From NCBI RefSeq assembly GCF_900156175.1, contig NZ_FTMV01000026.1:1-45089 (forward strand): a DNA stretch of 45,089 nt, given 5' to 3'. The DNA is from Janthinobacterium sp. TND4EL3. Its GTDB lineage: Bacteria > Pseudomonadota > Gammaproteobacteria > Burkholderiales > Burkholderiaceae_D. The notes under the pieces are model-generated. The model did no database searches. It saw nothing but the letters and a program-made list of their open reading frames with translations, and was not told the DNA's origin. The translations under genes and the position numbers were made by a program. Shown in pieces: positions 1 to 7,017 of this stretch; position 1 is the stretch's first letter, and the number at the start of each line of letters is the position of its first letter.

Positions 1-608
1 CCCGTGACGAAATCGAGGGTTTGTCCCGTGCGGTCGCGCGCCACCACGATGCAGACCTGTTCACTGGAAATGCCGCGCTGGCGGGCATGGCCGCCACGGC
101 GGCGTGCCGGACGCGTCAGATGCCTGGATCCCTTTTCCGATTCCAGCACATACAGTTCGTCCGCTTCGGCGATACCGTGCAGGCACAGCGGGCGGTCCGT
201 CCTGGCGAGCGTCAAAAACCGGTGGCGCCAGCGGAAGGTGGTGTTGCGGTGCACGTTCAGTTGCCGCGCTGCCTGGCGCACGGAAACCGATGCCAGCAGG
301 CAATCGGCGTAGGCTAGCCACAAGGTCTTGTGGCGCAGGCGCGCCAGCGGCGTGCCGGTGAGCGCATTGAAGGTGCGCCCGCACGGCACACAGCGGTAGC
401 GCTGCAGTCCGTGCGCATGGCCGTGCCGGTGAGCATGGCTGCTGTTGCAGGCGGGACAGTGTAGCCGCTGCCGGGCCACGCTTTCGACCAGTGCCACGGC
501 GGCGTTCTGCGATCCTGCCCCGCGCAGCAGAGCAGCGCTGGCCAGACGCTGGCGACGGCTCAGTGCGGCGAACTGGGCGATGAAGGTTTTCCATTCGACT
601 GGCTGCAT
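1..608 (-). CDS. IS1595-family transposase, 3'-partial
   Basis: About 202 residues of a transposase that runs off the left edge without a stop. The start is ATG at 608, giving MQPVEWKTFIAQF. An N-terminal zinc ribbon is visible with paired cysteines at residues 51/54 and 73/76. It is followed by a helix-turn-helix (about 108-130, with SVRQAARQLNVHRNTTFRW). The core then opens with IAEADELYV, where Asp150 is the likely first catalytic acidic residue of the ISXO2-like DDE/N domain. Zinc ribbon, HTH and EADE in this order are typical of IS1595 transposases. The rest of the catalytic domain lies outside the window, so it cannot be said whether the enzyme is intact. Confidence 0.85.
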   Translation of the reverse strand, partial: MQPVEWKTFIAQFAALSRRQRLASAALLRGAGSQNAAVALVESVARQRLHCPACNSSHAHRHGHAHGLQRYRCVPCGRTFNALTGTPLARLRHKTLWLAYADCLLASVSVRQAARQLNVHRNTTFRWRHRFLTLARTDRPLCLHGIAEADELYVLESEKGSRHLTRPARRRGGHARQRGISSEQVCIVVARDRTGQTLDFVT

Positions 609-667
609 GAAAGGCTCCCGTTTGTCCGATATGTACAGTCAGACAGCCGGGGCTGAGGAAAATTCCT

Positions 668-697
668 GGCGTTCCCCTACTTAGCGGGGACAGAGCC
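668..697 (-). repeat. Probable terminal inverted repeat of the IS1595-type element
   Basis: Read on the minus strand this end begins GGCTCTGTCCCCGC and contains an internal CCCCGCTAAGTAGGGG hairpin. It lies about 60 bp upstream of the transposase start, where an IS end is expected. The partner repeat is outside the window, so the assignment is by position and base pattern only. Confidence 0.5.
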
Positions 698-712
698 AAA
701 ACAATTGAACAG

Positions 713-982
713 ATGGAAGAAGCATTGTTCAGTGCCTTCAATTCCTGCCATATCGCCGCATTTACATAGTACTTGGCCCCGGATGTGGAGTTCTACCACG
801 ACGAAGGTGGCCTCATGCCATCGGCCGCTTCCCAGGCCGAAGGCTTGAAGGTTCGCTGTGCCGAGCAAGCGAAAAACGGCGAGCTGCGGCGAGAACTGCT
901 CAAGGCGAGTCTGGAGGACTATCCGATCAAGAATGACGGTGCAGTGGAAATCGATAGATACGCACATTCGGCACCCAACTGA
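713..982 (+). pseudogene. NTF2/SnoaL-like (DUF4440-type) protein, broken
   Basis: A continuous reading frame from ATG at 713 is interrupted at codon 19 by TAG (767-769) and resumes as YLAPDVEFYHDEGGL. It then runs to RRELLKASLEDYPI and GAVEI and stops at 983. The order 'FSAFN..., YLAPDVEFYHD, RREL..SLE..PI, GAVEI' matches the first two thirds of small nuclear-transport-factor-2-like proteins that usually have about 130 residues. The C-terminal strand region is missing. The IS1595 end lies 15 bp upstream, so the native promoter has probably been displaced. A TTG at 773 could open a 69-residue frame, but this would start inside the fold. I read it as a decaying gene. Confidence 0.6.
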
Positions 983-1029
983 CGATATGTAAAAAAGCTG
1001 GCGGGCCAGCCTGCTCGACGATGCCCCCG

Positions 1030-1830
1030 CTACGGCAGCCGGTGCCGGAACGTCGGTTCGATATGGCGCGCGTGCAGCCAGCGCACGATGTCTTCCAGCG
1101 TGGCATCCTGCAGCAGCAAGCCTGACGCGGTGGTAGACGTTACCGACGGCAACGCAGCTGCCACGGGAACGGGCGCAGGCACGGCATCGACCAGCCCCGC
1201 ATGTCCCTGCAATTTCGCCAGCGCCTGCGCGAACTGGGCTGGATTGATGCTGCGCAAGCTTTCCAGGAAGCCCAGCTGGGCGGCCGGTGGCGGCGGCATG
1301 TCCAGGCCCGGCTCGTCGACGAAGGCGGCACCCATGCTGGGGTGGATGAAGGCGGCCCACTTGCCCGATGGCTGCAGACATGGCGGCAGCGCCGCCTGTT
1401 CCACGTAGTCTGGCGGCGCGACGGCGAGGATGTCGGTCGAGGCGGGCAAGAAGGTCGAGCGCAGCAGCTGCGCGAACTGGCGCGCCTGGGCGACCGGCAC
1501 GGGCGTGGCCAGCGACAGCCACAGCTGGAACGCCGTGCCCGAGATGCTGACGGCGGGCGCCGGCAAGTCCAGCTCATGCTGCACGGCATTGGCGATCGTG
1601 CACAGCGCGCTCCAGTGCGCCTCGCCGCCGCCCTTGCCGCCAAATTCCAGCACCAGCGCACGCGCCTGGCCGCGTTCGCTCACAAGCTGCGCTGCCACCG
1701 TCTGCTCGCCCGCCAAATGGCGCGCCAGCACGGCCGGCGTCAACGGCTGGACGCCGCCCTGTGCATCGACGTAGTGCTGCTGTTCCTCGAACAGATACAG
1801 GCGGGTGAGTTCGGAAATCAGTTTATGCAT
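1030..1830 (-). CDS. Hypothetical protein, faintly primase-like
   Basis: A 266-residue protein starting MHKLISELTRLYLFEEQQHYV. ATG at 1830 is chosen over an in-frame ATG at 1860 because ACGAGG lies at a good distance upstream of it. I do not recognise the family securely. The stretch with LVLEFGG, then SISGTAFQLWLSLATPVP, then GKWAAFIHPSMGAAFVDEPGL resembles the middle of archaeo-eukaryotic primase-like (TOTE-type) domains, in which 'G-h-h-W-h-h-h-P-V' is followed by a nucleotide-site loop. That is a weak resemblance. A proline/alanine-rich linker (about 215-240) separates a C-terminal region ending HARHIEPTFRHRLP. No signal peptide or membrane helix is seen. Confidence 0.6.
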   Translation of the reverse strand: MHKLISELTRLYLFEEQQHYVDAQGGVQPLTPAVLARHLAGEQTVAAQLVSERGQARALVLEFGGKGGGEAHWSALCTIANAVQHELDLPAPAVSISGTAFQLWLSLATPVPVAQARQFAQLLRSTFLPASTDILAVAPPDYVEQAALPPCLQPSGKWAAFIHPSMGAAFVDEPGLDMPPPPAAQLGFLESLRSINPAQFAQALAKLQGHAGLVDAVPAPVPVAAALPSVTSTTASGLLLQDATLEDIVRWLHARHIEPTFRHRLP

Positions 1831-1863
1831 GGGCGGCCTCGTAATAACGTTGAGCAACACTTG

Positions 1864-2053
1864 TCAACGTGACCCGATTATAGCCTCCCCGCCCCTTGGC
1901 GCGCTCGTCCTCCCGGCGCCAAACACGAGCCCGCTGGCCACGGCGAACAGGCAGGCGGCCACGCCGCCGTACAGCATCACGGCGCCAAAGCCTTGTGCCA
2001 GCGCAAGCTTGACGACACCAGCCGACGCGTTCGGCCGATGGCTGCGCGTGTGG
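1864..2053 (-). pseudogene. Possible C-terminal remnant of a second DHA2-type MFS transporter
   Basis: Directly behind the stop of the MFS gene, another minus-strand frame encodes LALAQGFGAVMLYGGVAACL and then FAVASGLVFGAG before a stop at 1864. This looks like the last membrane helix of a DHA2 exporter, yet the upstream gene already has its own terminal helix. It may be the tail of a related gene lost by recombination. No start codon or ribosome site belongs to it, and chance coding in GC-rich DNA cannot be excluded. Confidence 0.25.
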
Positions 2054-3451
2054 TCAGCCGCGCCTGCGGCTTGACAGCACCAGCAGCAAGGCCAGCGCCA
2101 GCATGACGGCCGCGCTGCCCAGGGCCACGTTGACGCGGTGCGCCAGCAGCGGCACGCCCGCCAGCCGGCCGGCGCCAACAGCCGAGATCGCCACCAGCGT
2201 CGCCAGCCCCAGCGAACTGCCCAGCTGGTGCGCCACGTTGACGATGCCAGATGCCGCGCCCGCATCCCGCGCCGGCACGCCGGCCACGCCAGCCGCCGTC
2301 AATGGACTGAGCGCCATGCCCTGCCCCGCGCCGATCAGCACCATCGGCAGGGCCACGCCCAGCCAGTAGGCCGTGTCCGCGCCGACACGGCTCAGCCATG
2401 CCATGCCCAGCAGGGTCAAGCCCAGGCCCATGGCCAGCAGGCGCGCATTGCCGAAGCGCCGCGTCAAGCGCGGCACGCACAGGGCCACGGCAAAGTTGAC
2501 CAAGGTCATGGGCAGGAAGGCCAGGCCCGTCAACGATGGCGGATAGCCGAGCACCACTTGCAAAAATTGCGTGGTGAAAAAGAAAAAGCCGACCATGGCG
2601 CCCAGGAACAGCACCCTGGCCCCGTACGCGGCATTGCGTTGCCTATCGGCAAACAGGCGCAGCGGCAAGATCGGTTGCGCGGCGCGCTGTTCGATGGCAA
2701 TGAAAGCGGCCAGCAGCAACATGCCTGCCGCCAAGGCGCCTTGCGTCAGGAAGTCGCCCCAGCTGGCGCCGGCCGAGCGTATCAAGCCATACACGAGGGC
2801 CGACATGCCGATGGTGGAGCTGGCGGCGCCGGCCACGTCGAACGAGCCCCGGCTGCGGTCACTTTCCGCGATGTAACGGCGCGCGGCCACCAGCATGGCC
2901 GCGCCGATGGGCAGGTTGAGGAAGAAACCGACTCTCCACGACAGCCATTCGGCTAGCGCGCCGCCCAGCACCAGGCCCACGCTGGCGGCGATGCCGGCCA
3001 CGGCGCTGTATAGGGCGATGGCCCGCGTGCGCTCGCGCCCTTCGGCGAACGTGGTTTGCAGCAAGGCCAAGGTCGACGGCGCCAGGATGGCCGCGCCCAC
3101 GCCCTGGATGGCGCGCGCGGCGATCAGCATGGCGGGCGAGCGCGCCAGGCCGATGGCCAGCGACGCGACGGTAAACAGCAGCAGGCCCGCCTGCAGCATC
3201 CTGCGCCGGCCGACAATATCGCTGGCGCGCGCGGCCAGCAGCAGCAAGCCGCCAAACGTCAAGGTGTAGGCGCTTTGCACCCAGGCCAGGCCCGTGTCCG
3301 TAAAGCCCAGTTCCTGATGGATTTTCGGCAAGCCCGTCAGCACGATGGACGTGTCGAGCACGATCATCACATAGCTGACGAGAATGATGGCGAGGATGGC
3401 CGCCTTGTGCGGCGGGGACGGCGGGACAGCGCGAGCGGGAAGATTTTTCAT
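2054..3451 (-). CDS. MFS transporter, DHA2 (EmrB/QacA) family
   Basis: A 465-residue, roughly 14-helix inner-membrane drug:H+ antiporter of the major facilitator superfamily. The start MKNLPARAVPP at 3451 is preferred to ATG at 3481 because GGAAGG lies upstream and the protein begins just before helix 1. Visible family motifs are LDTSIVLTGLPKIHQELG in helix 1 (motif D1), the cytoplasmic loop ASDIVGRRRMLQAG (motif A) and FFLNLPIGA near helix 6. Substrates are likely hydrophobic toxicants, but none can be named from sequence. It is divergent from a LysR gene with about 75 bp between the starts, which suggests that LysR controls it. Confidence 0.9.
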   Translation of the reverse strand: MKNLPARAVPPSPPHKAAILAIILVSYVMIVLDTSIVLTGLPKIHQELGFTDTGLAWVQSAYTLTFGGLLLLAARASDIVGRRRMLQAGLLLFTVASLAIGLARSPAMLIAARAIQGVGAAILAPSTLALLQTTFAEGRERTRAIALYSAVAGIAASVGLVLGGALAEWLSWRVGFFLNLPIGAAMLVAARRYIAESDRSRGSFDVAGAASSTIGMSALVYGLIRSAGASWGDFLTQGALAAGMLLLAAFIAIEQRAAQPILPLRLFADRQRNAAYGARVLFLGAMVGFFFFTTQFLQVVLGYPPSLTGLAFLPMTLVNFAVALCVPRLTRRFGNARLLAMGLGLTLLGMAWLSRVGADTAYWLGVALPMVLIGAGQGMALSPLTAAGVAGVPARDAGAASGIVNVAHQLGSSLGLATLVAISAVGAGRLAGVPLLAHRVNVALGSAAVMLALALLLVLSSRRRG

Positions 3452-3509
3452 GCCGCCACTGTATGCCTTCCCCATTACCATGAATAGATGCTAAAGTCGG
3501 CATGAACCT

Positions 3510-3524
3510 ATTAGCAAGACTAAT
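3510..3524. promoter_or_regulatory. Candidate LysR box between divergent MFS and LysR genes
   Basis: ATTAG-CAAGA-CTAAT is a perfect 5-bp inverted repeat containing T-N11-A, the generic LysR-type half-site pattern. It ends 2 bp before the lysR start codon at 3527, consistent with autorepression by blocking initiation. This is pattern evidence only. Confidence 0.45.
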
Positions 3525-3526
3525 GA

Positions 3527-4423
3527 ATGGCGCAAACCAACTTCAACGACATCCTCGCCTTCGTGGCCGTGGCCCGCGCCGGCAGTTTTACCCGGGCGGC
3601 GGCCAGGCTGGGCGTGTCGCAGTCGGCGCTGAGCCAGACCGTGCGCGCGCTGGAAGAACGGCTCGGACTGCGCCTGCTGGTGCGCACCACGCGCAGCGTC
3701 TCGCCGACCGAAGCGGGCGAACAGCTGCTGCGCACGGTGGCGCCCCGCTTCGACGAGATCGAGGCGGAACTGGCCCTGCTCAGCGAGCGGCGCGACAAAC
3801 CGGCCGGCAACATCCGCATCAGCGCGGGCGAGCATGCGGCGCTGACCGTCCTGCAGCCGGCCATCGCCCGTTTGCTGCCCGATTATCCCGACATCCACAT
3901 CGAAGTCGTCGTCGATAATGGCATGACCGACATCGTTGCCGCCCGCTGCGACGCGGGCGTGCGCCTGGGCGAGCAAGTGGCCAGGGACATGATCGCCATG
4001 CCCATCGGCCCGGATTTCCGCATGGCCATCGTTGCCTCGCCCGCGTATTTCAGCCGCCACCCGCCGCCGGCCACGCCGCAGGACTTGATGGCGCACAACT
4101 GCATCAACATGCGCCTGCCCACCCTGGGCGGCCTGTATGCCTGGGAATTTGCCAAGGACGGGCAGGAGCTGAAAGTGCGCGTGGAAGGACAGATGATTGT
4201 CAACAACATGGCCATGCGGCTGCATTCGGCGCTCGATGGCCTGGGGCTGGCCTGCATGGCGGAAGATGTGGTACAGCCTTACGTCGCCGATGGCCGCCTG
4301 GTCCGGGTGCTCGACGACTGGTGCCCCAGCTACGCGGGCTACCAGCTGTACTACCCGAGCCGGCGCCACCCCTCGCCGGCTTTCACCGTGCTGCTCGACG
4401 CCTTGCGCTATCGGGGAGTTTGA
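3527..4423 (+). CDS. LysR-family transcriptional regulator
   Basis: A 298-residue LTTR. The N-terminal winged HTH (about 1-60) reads ILAFVAVARAGSFTRAAARL, then SQSALSQTVRALEERLG and VRTTRSVSPTEAG, as in the PbrR/AaeR/DsdC-like 'RTTRSVSPT' subgroup. The remainder is a substrate-binding domain of periplasmic-binding-protein fold, with GNIRISAGEHAA near the hinge. It is divergent from a DHA2 exporter with a candidate box between them. Members of this subgroup often regulate a neighbouring efflux or oxidoreductase gene. The inducer is unknown. Little Shine-Dalgarno sequence is visible before ATG 3527. Confidence 0.92.
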   Translation: MAQTNFNDILAFVAVARAGSFTRAAARLGVSQSALSQTVRALEERLGLRLLVRTTRSVSPTEAGEQLLRTVAPRFDEIEAELALLSERRDKPAGNIRISAGEHAALTVLQPAIARLLPDYPDIHIEVVVDNGMTDIVAARCDAGVRLGEQVARDMIAMPIGPDFRMAIVASPAYFSRHPPPATPQDLMAHNCINMRLPTLGGLYAWEFAKDGQELKVRVEGQMIVNNMAMRLHSALDGLGLACMAEDVVQPYVADGRLVRVLDDWCPSYAGYQLYYPSRRHPSPAFTVLLDALRYRGV

Positions 4424-4531
4424 GGCAGCACAATCATTCACCGGGGGCAACTGTGAATTGAAGGAACGCACATTTACCGTGCGGCGGCGCAGGACTATAG
4501 TGGCTGCTTTCCCACCTGTTCAAGGATCGCC

Positions 4532-5146
4532 ATGAAACTCTTCTACTCTCCGGGCGCCTGCTCGCTGGCGCCGCACATCATCCTGCGCGAAACGGGGATG
4601 GCCTGCACTCTCGTCAAGGTCGACCTGGGCCAGCACAAGACGCAGGAAGGCGGTAATTACTACGACCTCAACCCGAAAGGCCAGGTCCCGCTGCTGGCGC
4701 TCGACGATGGCACGACCGTGAGCGAAGGCCCCGTCATCGCCCAGTACATCGCCGAACGGGCCGGCAGGCAGGATTTATTGCCGCCCGTAGGCAGCCCGGC
4801 CCGCTACCAGGTGCTGGAATGGCAGAACTACATCACGTCCGAACTGCACAAATCATTCAGCCCCCTGTTCGATCCCCGCTTTGACGCGGCCACCAAGACC
4901 TTGTTCGTCGAGCAACTAGGCAAGAAGTACAAATATATTGACAGCCGCCTGGAAGGCCGGGCCTATCTGACGGGCAACACCTTCACCGTGGCCGACGCCT
5001 ATCTCTTCGTCGTCACCGGCTGGGCGCCGAACGTGGGCGTGGATTTGTCGCAGCTGGCGAACGTGCAGGCCTTCCTGGGCAGAATGGCCCAGCGCGACAG
5101 CGTCAAGGCGGCTTGGGCAGCGGAAGGCCTGGCGAAGGCCGCCTGA
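4532..5146 (+). CDS. gstA: Glutathione S-transferase, beta class (GstA-like)
   Basis: A 204-residue cytosolic enzyme that conjugates glutathione to electrophiles and takes part in oxidative-stress defence. It lines up with E. coli GstA along its length. The thioredoxin-fold domain opens MKLFYSPGACSLAPHI, with the beta-class catalytic Cys10 and His15 region. It is followed by NPKGQVPLLALDDG (the cis-Pro that contacts glutathione) and SEGPVIAQYIAER. The helical C-terminal domain has WQNYITSELHKSFSPLF and FTVADAYLFVV, the N-capping box and hydrophobic staple of GSTs. AAGGATCGCC precedes the start. It is a single-gene unit, convergent with the thioesterase gene. Confidence 0.95.
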   Translation: MKLFYSPGACSLAPHIILRETGMACTLVKVDLGQHKTQEGGNYYDLNPKGQVPLLALDDGTTVSEGPVIAQYIAERAGRQDLLPPVGSPARYQVLEWQNYITSELHKSFSPLFDPRFDAATKTLFVEQLGKKYKYIDSRLEGRAYLTGNTFTVADAYLFVVTGWAPNVGVDLSQLANVQAFLGRMAQRDSVKAAWAAEGLAKAA

Positions 5147-5167
5147 ATCCCGCGCATGGCGCCCGGC

Positions 5168-5620
5168 TCAAGGCTTTTCGGATTTGCCGTGCATTACCAT
5201 GATAGTTTGCTGCATCAGCGCGCACAGGGTTTCCTTGCCATCGCGCACGGCGAATACTTCGGCCTGCGTGACGATCAGGGTGCGTCCCGGACGCACCACC
5301 TTGCCGCGCGCGATCAGTTTTTCGCCATCGGCGGGCGCCAGCAGGTTCATCTTGTATTCCACCGTCAGCACGGACGCGCCGTCCGGCACCATCGTCATGG
5401 CCGCATAGCCTGCGGCCGAGTCCGCGATCATGCCCACCACGCCGCCATGCACGAAACCATGCTGCTGCTCGATGCCGCTCCAGTGCGGCACGTGGATTTC
5501 CGTGCTGCCGTGCGCCACCACGGGCAGGCTGGCCTGAATCAGGGTCATGGCGTTCTGCAAGTCAAAACTGGCGCGCACGCGGTCGGCGAAGTGCAGATCG
5601 GGAAGACGGGATGTGCTCAT
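5168..5620 (-). CDS. PaaI-family hotdog thioesterase
   Basis: A 150-residue hotdog-fold protein expected to hydrolyse acyl- or aryl-CoA thioesters. The key signature is QQHGFVHGGVVGMIADSAAG, in which the HGG loop and the following acidic residue on the central helix form the active site of PaaI/YdiI-type enzymes. Later strands include VLTVEYKMNLLAPADGEKLIA and VIVTQAEVF-like segments typical of the domain. Length fits the family. It is a single gene on the minus strand, 21 bp from the convergent gstA. The physiological thioester is not evident. Confidence 0.88.
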   Translation of the reverse strand: MSTSRLPDLHFADRVRASFDLQNAMTLIQASLPVVAHGSTEIHVPHWSGIEQQHGFVHGGVVGMIADSAAGYAAMTMVPDGASVLTVEYKMNLLAPADGEKLIARGKVVRPGRTLIVTQAEVFAVRDGKETLCALMQQTIMVMHGKSEKP

Positions 5621-5768
5621 GGGCTGTACGCTTTCAGGGAGGGAACGCCGTACTGTACCCGCTTATGCCTGTCCGCGCTATTTTGCGGCGCTTGCCAGCT
5701 TGCCTGGCAAATGCGGTAGTATCGCATGCCAACGCCATTTCCCTCCCCGCCCCCGCGAAAGATCCGCC

Positions 5769-6341
5769 ATGGAAGAAGAATACGACGTCCCCAGCCCCCA
5801 TGAACATGCCGTGGAAGAGGCGACGGAGAAGGAACGCGACGGGCTGACGCAAAAAATCGCCCTGATGACGGCCATCCTCGCCACCATCGGCGCCCTGATC
5901 AGCTACCAGAGCGGCAATGCGCAGAACGAAGCCATGTTCCTGAAGAACGAAAGCATCCTCAAGCAGGCGCAGGCGAGCGACCAGTGGGCCTTGTACCAGG
6001 CGAAATCGACCAAGGGCCATATCGCCGAGGCGACGGCCGCGCTGGCCACGGTGCCCGAGGTGCGCACCCGCTACCTGGCGGAGCAGGCCAGGCAGGAAAA
6101 GGAAAAGGTGGCCGTGCAAGCCTTGGCGCGCCAGCTGGAAGAGCAATCGAAGAAACTGGGCGAGGCGTCGGAAGCCAAGCTGCGCCCGCACGAACGCCTG
6201 GCCATGGCCCTGACCTTCATCCAGATCGCCGTGGCGCTGGCCGCCATCACGGTGCTGACGCGGCGCCGCTGGCTGCTGTGGGGTTCCGTCGGCGCAGCGG
6301 CGGCCGGCATCCTCGCCGCCGGCAGCGCCTTCCTGCTGTAG
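5769..6341 (+). CDS. DUF4337 domain-containing membrane protein
   Basis: A 190-residue protein starting MEEEYDVPSPHEH. It has an acidic N-terminus, a first membrane helix (about 28-48, IALMTAILATIGALISY), then QSGNAQNEAMFLKNESILKQ, the conserved DUF4337 segment. A charged, probably coiled-coil helix follows (about 95-135). Two C-terminal helices (about 140-187) flank the TRRRW loop. DUF4337 proteins are of unknown function. The start at 5769 is preferred over far-upstream codons because the domain begins there. The 3' end is 6 bp from the convergent ParB-like gene. Confidence 0.85.
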   Translation: MEEEYDVPSPHEHAVEEATEKERDGLTQKIALMTAILATIGALISYQSGNAQNEAMFLKNESILKQAQASDQWALYQAKSTKGHIAEATAALATVPEVRTRYLAEQARQEKEKVAVQALARQLEEQSKKLGEASEAKLRPHERLAMALTFIQIAVALAAITVLTRRRWLLWGSVGAAAAGILAAGSAFLL

Positions 6342-6347
6342 ACGCCG

Positions 6348-6968
6348 TCAGGCGGGCGGCAGCACGCCGCTCCAGCCGGGCAGATAGCGGGCCTGCTGGC
6401 TGCGCGCCAGCTTCAGCGCTTGCGCCAGTGCCTTGGGGAAATTCTTTTGCAGGCTGGCCGGTGCAATGCGGCTGCGCAGGAAATCGGCCCATAGAAACTC
6501 GCTGAACGGCGTCACATCCTTGGCATAGCCGCCCGCGCTGCGCAATTCGCCGGCCAGGCTGCGGTAGGGATCGTCGTGCAAGCCGCTCAGGTGGCGGGGG
6601 ATGGCGGAAAAATCGCGGCGCAAGCCTTCGCTGTCGTAGGGATGCACCCACTGGTGGTGGTCCATCACATGCCAGAAGTGCAAGGGCTCCAGCCAGGACA
6701 GATCCTTGAGTATCATCAGGCTGACGGTTTTCACGCCCTCCTGGTGCAGCGCCAGGCCGAAATGATGGTGGTCGACGATGTAGTGGCGTCCTTCCGGGCC
6801 GATGATGCCGGGAAACCAGTGATCGGCCAGCGCCGCCGCCCGCGCCTTCCTGCCCAGGCTGGCCCAGTGCGCGCGCTTGAGCGCCACCTCGGCCATGCCG
6901 ACCGTGATCTGCGTGGGCAGCAGCTTGTTCAGCCTTGCCTTGACCAGTTGCGGTTTCGCCCTTGTCAT
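6348..6968 (-). CDS. ParB-like protein (ParBc_2 family)
   Basis: A 206-residue protein of the putative ParB-like nuclease family. The N-terminus MTRAKPQLVKARLNKLLPTQITVGMAEV matches the family opening, in which 'P-T-Q-h-T-V-G' is followed by a Lys-rich helix. The core has HYIVDHHHFGLAL, a ParB/sulfiredoxin-like GxxxxxDHHH nucleotide-binding loop, followed by HFWHVMDHHQWVHPYD. It carries no partition-type HTH, so chromosome segregation is unlikely. Its true activity is undetermined, although a CTP or ATP hydrolytic role is known for related folds. It is likely transcribed alone. Confidence 0.8.
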   Translation of the reverse strand: MTRAKPQLVKARLNKLLPTQITVGMAEVALKRAHWASLGRKARAAALADHWFPGIIGPEGRHYIVDHHHFGLALHQEGVKTVSLMILKDLSWLEPLHFWHVMDHHQWVHPYDSEGLRRDFSAIPRHLSGLHDDPYRSLAGELRSAGGYAKDVTPFSEFLWADFLRSRIAPASLQKNFPKALAQALKLARSQQARYLPGWSGVLPPA

Positions 6969-7017
6969 GCCGTCTCCCGATATGCATCGCCTGGCCGCCA
7001 GCGTAGCATAGTCGCTG

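Larger units (their letters stand above)
1..697 (-). mobile_element. IS1595-family insertion sequence, truncated by the window edge
   Basis: The block contains an IS1595-type transposase reading leftward and one probable element end at about 697. The element continues past base 1, so its second end and the target duplication cannot be seen. The boundary is inferred from the GGCTCTGTCCCC end motif read on the minus strand and from the start of a different gene remnant at 713. IS1595 elements usually duplicate 8 bp of target; the candidate right copy would begin at 698 (AAAACAAT). Confidence 0.75.

Noticed and set aside
773..982. A 69-residue gene starting at TTG 773
   Set aside because: Homologous coding clearly continues upstream through the TAG at 767; the TTG lies inside the fold and has no ribosome site, so a pseudogene is the better reading.
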